Shown: piece by piece, positions 60,499 to 64,000 of the stretch
How positions within the stretch are numbered: the stretch's first letter is position 1
How the letters are laid out: each line of letters begins with the position of its first letter
Source of the DNA: an uncultured Methanobrevibacter sp.
GTDB taxonomy: Archaea > Methanobacteriota > Methanobacteria > Methanobacteriales > Methanobacteriaceae
Reading direction: 5' to 3'
NCBI GenBank assembly: GCA_900319985.1
Contig: ONQL01000001.1
Span: forward strand, 1-64,000
Length of the DNA: 64,000 bases
Made by a program: the position numbers and the translations under genes
The notes under the pieces: model-generated
Database searches by the model: none
What the model saw: the letters and a program-made list of their open reading frames with translations, nothing else
Told to the model about the DNA's origin: nothing

Positions 60499-61581
60499 AT
60501 GTTATTAATTGCTCAAAATCATTTACAATTAATTGTAGAAGTTGCAATAATGTTATTTGTAATATGGGTGTTCACTCTTAACTTAATTCCATTATCTCTT
60601 AGTGTTGTAACATTTTTGTCCCTATTTTTAATGGGTGGTTTCACACTTCTTTTTGGAGCAGATATTGCATTGTTAGTAATATCTTCGAGTCAAGCAGAAT
60701 TCACTCACCCTTTTGGACCCTTGGCATTACTTGCGACCATAACCGCATTTGCTTCGCTGAAGGTGATGAAGGAATCGGGTGTAGATATAAGGCCGCTTAG
60801 AAGATTTGTAATATTATTTACTGTAGGTATTACTGTATTCGGTGGATTAATGCACAGGTCTTTCTTGATTTTATGGGTTTTAGGATTGTTCTTAGGTTAT
60901 TTAATAATTTCAAAATCATTCAGAGAAAAAACAGTTCTTACCGGTAAAAGAATTTTAATGTTTGTAGGAATTGCTGTTGTAGGTTTAGTTTCTCTTGAAG
61001 CTTTATCTCGAGTGACTGGAATGACCATTTTCTCTCCACTTTTAAGATTAGGTAGGATTGAACAATATTCCTTATCAAGTATTAAAACAGTATTAAATAA
61101 CATTCAGTTAATTGGACACAGCGGTAAGGCATCTTATTGGGGTATTGAAGGAACAGCATTTGCCGAAGGTTATATCACCTTGCCGATGCAATTTGTTTTA
61201 TTCTTTGGTTTGCCATTCCCTATGTTCTTTGGTATATTGGTTAACCAGAAAGATACAATTGATTATATGCTTCCGGGCATATTTGGATATGGTTTTGACT
61301 TTGGATATTTAGGTTTAGTTGGATTGATGGTATTTACTTTAGGAACTATAGTAATCGGTCTTAAAGTATTGACTCAATACAGAGAAAAAAGAGAGAAAAA
61401 TAATAAAAAATATCTTGGTAGAGAGGTATTATTAACAGGTGCATTAGCTTCATTTTGTGCACAATCTTTAATTGGTTTATTTGTATTTAACAGAACAATC
61501 AATGGTATGGCATTGTTAACTTTCATATTTGTTGGAACATTGATTTTAGCTAATGTAGTTTCACTTAAAACAAGATCATAG
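60499..61581 (+). CDS. Polytopic membrane protein, unknown function
   Basis: A 360-residue membrane protein with about ten hydrophobic segments; the charged segment SFREKTVLTGKRI and a loop rich in Tyr/Gly around residues 190-225 lie between them. I know no family with certainty. The same gene precedes DUF1890, DUF1894 and the MetE core in Methanothermobacter as I recall, so the four are a conserved unit in the order. GTGATT precedes the ATG. Confidence 0.8.
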   Translation: MLLIAQNHLQLIVEVAIMLFVIWVFTLNLIPLSLSVVTFLSLFLMGGFTLLFGADIALLVISSSQAEFTHPFGPLALLATITAFASLKVMKESGVDIRPLRRFVILFTVGITVFGGLMHRSFLILWVLGLFLGYLIISKSFREKTVLTGKRILMFVGIAVVGLVSLEALSRVTGMTIFSPLLRLGRIEQYSLSSIKTVLNNIQLIGHSGKASYWGIEGTAFAEGYITLPMQFVLFFGLPFPMFFGILVNQKDTIDYMLPGIFGYGFDFGYLGLVGLMVFTLGTIVIGLKVLTQYREKREKNNKKYLGREVLLTGALASFCAQSLIGLFVFNRTINGMALLTFIFVGTLILANVVSLKTRS

Positions 61582-61593
61582 GAGTAATTATAA

Positions 61594-62052
61594 ATGAAAG
61601 CATTAGTATTACTTGGATGTCCTGAAACTCCATCACAAACTCCGATGGCAGTTTATGTCTTCAATAAATTGACAAAACTGGGTTATGATACAACAATTGC
61701 TGCCAATCCTGCAGCTTCAAAATTAGTAAAGATATCTGACCCTGAAGGATATTATAAACTTAATTTAGTTGATTTGGAAAGAACTTTGGGAGAAATTAAT
61801 GAAGGTGATTATGATTTATTGGTAGGATTTGTACATAAGGACGCCGCAGCTTCTTTTTTTGTAACTTTCGATCAAATTTTAAATACCAAATCTCTCGCAT
61901 TAGTGTTTTCAAGGGATATTAATGAAGTTGAAGAATTTGTTAATATGATTGAAGAAAGTGGAAGCAATGCTAAGATAGAGGCTATAAGGGCATTCCACAA
62001 TCCTTCACCGATTAAAGTCAAATTCGATAAAGCAATCAAGGAGTTTGAATGA
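61594..62052 (+). CDS. DUF1890 protein
   Basis: A 152-residue soluble alpha/beta protein of DUF1890, found only in methanogens. Recognised by ALVLLGCPETPSQTPMAVYVFNKL at the N terminus (in pieces), ANPAASKLVKISDPEGYY near residue 38 and GFVHKDAAASFFVTF near residue 76. AGGAGT precedes the ATG. It is followed, without a gap, by the DUF1894 gene and then the MetE core. Confidence 0.88.
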   Translation: MKALVLLGCPETPSQTPMAVYVFNKLTKLGYDTTIAANPAASKLVKISDPEGYYKLNLVDLERTLGEINEGDYDLLVGFVHKDAAASFFVTFDQILNTKSLALVFSRDINEVEEFVNMIEESGSNAKIEAIRAFHNPSPIKVKFDKAIKEFE

Positions 62053-62053
62053 T

Positions 62054-62368
62054 ATGTCTTTTTGTTTAGATACTTATCTTCAACAGTCAGATAATTATGA
62101 AATCCATGCTTCAAAAGCTGGTTTTAAGGACTGTGCAATGATTATCAGATATAAGGCTGATGATTTAGTTTACATAAAACCTGGAGATGAGGTTTTAGGC
62201 GTTAGGGTTATTGGAATTCCACCAATACCAATTGGTTTTGACAATGAAAAAGGGACTGTTTTTCTTCCTTATACCAAACCGTGTCATGGAACATCTGTTG
62301 TTGAATTGCCAATAGATAAAGAAGAAGTTGAAAAAATAAAGAAACTAGACACTGGTAATAAAAAATGA
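62054..62368 (+). CDS. DUF1894 protein
   Basis: A 104-residue soluble protein of DUF1894, also restricted to methanogens and next to DUF1890. Marks are CLDTYLQQSDNYEIH at the start, KPGDEVLGVRVIGIPPIPIGFD in the middle and LPYTKPCHGTSVVELP near residue 80. I start at ATG 62054; the frame can be extended 9 bases to a TTG. The end overlaps the MetE core start by 4 bases (ATGA). Confidence 0.86.
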   Translation: MSFCLDTYLQQSDNYEIHASKAGFKDCAMIIRYKADDLVYIKPGDEVLGVRVIGIPPIPIGFDNEKGTVFLPYTKPCHGTSVVELPIDKEEVEKIKKLDTGNKK

Positions 62369-63309
62369 AATCAACTGTTGTAGGTAGCTTTCCTAGTGAA
62401 GAAAGCTCACCGTCTAGTTTTAAAGATAAGTTATCCAGTGCTTTGGGGGCTTACGATCCATTTAAAAAAGCAATTAAAGACAGCGTTATCGCTCAGCTTG
62501 ATGCAGGTGTGGATATAGTCTCTGATGGTCAGGTTAGAGGAGATATGGTTTCTATTTTTACAAAATATATTCCTGGGATGAAATTGGAAGATGGCAACAC
62601 TGTTGTAGTTTCCAAAATTAGAAGACCAACTCAGGAAATATCAGTTAAAGATTTGAATTATGCAGGCAGTGTTGTTAAGGATTATTATAATGGTAAAATT
62701 CCGGAAGGTAAGGGAATTAAAGGAATTATTACAGGTCCAACAACTATTATTCATTCTTCAAGAATTCAATCTTTTTATAAAAATAAGGAAGATGCAATAA
62801 TTGATTTGGCAAATTCACTTAAATTTGAAGTGGATGCCATAGCCAAAAAGGCTAATCCTGTTTATATTCAAGTTGATGAACCGTTCTTGTCAACTGGAAT
62901 GGTTGATATGAAAGTAGCAAAGGAAGCTATTGATATTTTACATGAAAATCTTGAAGTCCCATTGGCTATGCATGTTTGTGGAACCTTAGAAGATGCATTC
63001 AAAGACCTTGCTAATTTCAACGTTGATATTCTGGATATGGAATTTGCAGGAAATAATGTAAATTTGGATGTTTTGGAAAAAAATGCAAGTTTGATAAAAA
63101 ATAAAAAAATAGGTTTTGGATGTGTCGATTCATCTGTTAATGAGGTTGATGAAATTTCCGATATTGATAATCTTGTTTCTAAGGCAGTTGACATTGTGGG
63201 CAAAGATAATTTGCTTCTAGATCCGGACTGTGGATTAAGGAGAGCCCCTAAGGATGTTGCTTTTGAAAAATTAAGATTGATGAATCAAATTAAGGATAAA
63301 TATACCTAA
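62365..63309 (+). CDS. Cobalamin-dependent methionine synthase, MetE-like core
   Basis: A 314-residue enzyme that, in Methanothermobacter, transfers a methyl group from methylcobamide to homocysteine. It corresponds to the C-terminal zinc domain of MetE: STVVGSFPSEESSPSS at the start (homocysteine site), VDIVSDGQVRGDM near residue 50, VYIQVDEPFLSTG near residue 168, AMHVCGT near residue 195 (zinc His and Cys) and DPDCGLRRAPKDVAFEKL near residue 288 (third zinc Cys). Together with metX and hom, this completes a methionine route in the window. Confidence 0.9.
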   Translation: MKSTVVGSFPSEESSPSSFKDKLSSALGAYDPFKKAIKDSVIAQLDAGVDIVSDGQVRGDMVSIFTKYIPGMKLEDGNTVVVSKIRRPTQEISVKDLNYAGSVVKDYYNGKIPEGKGIKGIITGPTTIIHSSRIQSFYKNKEDAIIDLANSLKFEVDAIAKKANPVYIQVDEPFLSTGMVDMKVAKEAIDILHENLEVPLAMHVCGTLEDAFKDLANFNVDILDMEFAGNNVNLDVLEKNASLIKNKKIGFGCVDSSVNEVDEISDIDNLVSKAVDIVGKDNLLLDPDCGLRRAPKDVAFEKLRLMNQIKDKYT

Positions 63310-63319
63310 TGCTGATATA

Positions 63320-64000
63320 ATGAATAAAAAAATCAAGATAATAATTATAATTGTTGTTGTTTTAGTTTTAGCTTATACTGCGTTCTATTTCACTGATTAT
63401 AGACATGCCGAAAAAAAGGCAACTGATTTGTTAAACGGAACTGAGAACGTTTCTGTAGTTAAACAGGATTATGGGTATTTTCTAAATGGTTCAGGTAATG
63501 ACACTTTGCTAATTTTTTATCCTGGAGCTAAAAATGATTATTTATCTTATCTTCCCCTTTTGATGAATATTTCTAGTAGGGGAGTCGATTGTGCCTTAGT
63601 TCAAATGCCTTTCAATTTCGCATTTTTAGGTGAGAATACAGCCGATTCAATAATTGATTCAACTAATTATTCTCATTATGTATTGGCGGGTCATTCATTG
63701 GGTGGACTTTCTGCAGCTGGATTTACCAATCATAGTGGTAAAGGTGATGCTGTTGTATTATTGGCTGCATATCCGAACAGTCATGTAAGCAAACCTGTCT
63801 TGTCAATTTACGGTTCCAATGATAAGATACTAAATATGAAGGCCTATAATGAGTCAAAGCCATTGATGGACAACTTGACTGAATTTGTAATTGATGGTGG
63901 TAATCATGAGCAATTTGCTTATTATGGCTATCAGGAAGGTGATGGAGAAGCAAAAATCACTCCTGAAGATCAGCAAAAGCAAACTGCGGATAAAATATTG
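63320..64000 (+). CDS. Membrane-anchored alpha/beta hydrolase, 3' end missing
   Basis: The frame is open from ATG 63320 to the window end, 227 codons so far. The N terminus has one anchor (KIIIIIVVVLVLAYTAFYF); the outside part has LIFYPGAKNDYLSYLPLL, the nucleophile elbow AGHSLGGLSAAGF near residue 118, an Asp in YGSNDKIL near residue 163 and a His in DGGNHEQF near residue 193. These form a complete Ser-Asp-His triad of an alpha/beta hydrolase fold. Substrate unknown. No ribosome binding site is strong. Confidence 0.82.
   Translation, partial: MNKKIKIIIIIVVVLVLAYTAFYFTDYRHAEKKATDLLNGTENVSVVKQDYGYFLNGSGNDTLLIFYPGAKNDYLSYLPLLMNISSRGVDCALVQMPFNFAFLGENTADSIIDSTNYSHYVLAGHSLGGLSAAGFTNHSGKGDAVVLLAAYPNSHVSKPVLSIYGSNDKILNMKAYNESKPLMDNLTEFVIDGGNHEQFAYYGYQEGDGEAKITPEDQQKQTADKIL

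Overview
The window reads as a stretch of chromosome from a methanogenic archaeon of the order Methanobacteriales, most likely a Methanobrevibacter species. The evidence is the very AT-rich sequence with archaeal TATA promoters, GGTGA/GGAG ribosome binding sites, ribosomal proteins L37e and L40e, geranylgeranylglyceryl phosphate synthase, HerA/NurA and Mre11/Rad50, archaeal 4-phosphopantoate--beta-alanine ligase, DUF1890/DUF1894 plus a cobalamin-dependent MetE core, HypA/HypB, and a Mur-type ligase as expected for pseudomurein. I see no insertion sequence, prophage or CRISPR array. Two genes are visibly decayed.

Layout. 1-5.9 kb: end of rpl37e, a pair of related small proteins, a small unknown protein, RNase III, homoserine O-acetyltransferase with CBS domains, AzlCD, and a surface-glycan-type hydrolase. 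5.9-6.6 kb is gene-poor. 6.5-10.1 kb: an HTH regulator with a dyad operator, two DUF4013 membrane proteins and an ABC exporter. 10.2-21.4 kb: small zinc-ribbon and DUF2798 proteins, then an amino-acid block (structured RNA, asnB, gatC, ACT protein, hom, apgM), a flavodoxin, a MATE exporter, a broken acetyltransferase, an esterase and pyrG. 21.5-31.6 kb: prepilin peptidase with its pilin, Dph6, CoA-pathway genes, an MrfB-like exonuclease, a helical-repeat protein, a ferredoxin-flavodoxin fusion, M42 peptidase and TrmO. 31.9-34.8 kb: four tandem molbindins, a tiny membrane peptide, MoaE, NadM and a carboxypeptidase-like protein. 34.9-37.7 kb: Tsr3, a disrupted gene, L40e and GGGP synthase.

37.7-58 kb is rich in DNA repair genes: nurA-herA, a HEPN-type two-gene module, mre11-rad50, a TIR-like protein, a pseudomurein Mur ligase beside a VanW-like secreted protein, then a RecB-family Fe-S nuclease with a UvrD/AddA-type helicase, and an MrfA-type helicase fused to TPR repeats. 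58-64 kb: aldo/keto reductase, hypAB, DUF354, tRNA-Ala(GGC), a membrane protein, DUF1890, DUF1894, the MetE core and a truncated hydrolase.

The most interesting signal is a 16-base box, TTTTCAAATGCTCTCT, found 7-10 bases upstream of TATA-like elements at five promoters. Four drive the repair operons (nurA-herA, mre11-rad50, helicase-nuclease, MrfA-like) and the fifth drives an uncharacterised 111-residue protein at 1125-1460. This looks like an archaeal DNA-repair regulon with a new candidate member. Other notable items are a branched RNA structure ahead of asnB, three genes (azlC, pyrG, a HEPN gene) whose best starts are ATT, CTG and ATA behind strong ribosome binding sites, and fourfold tandem molbindins. 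All family assignments come from reading motifs by eye; no database search was run.
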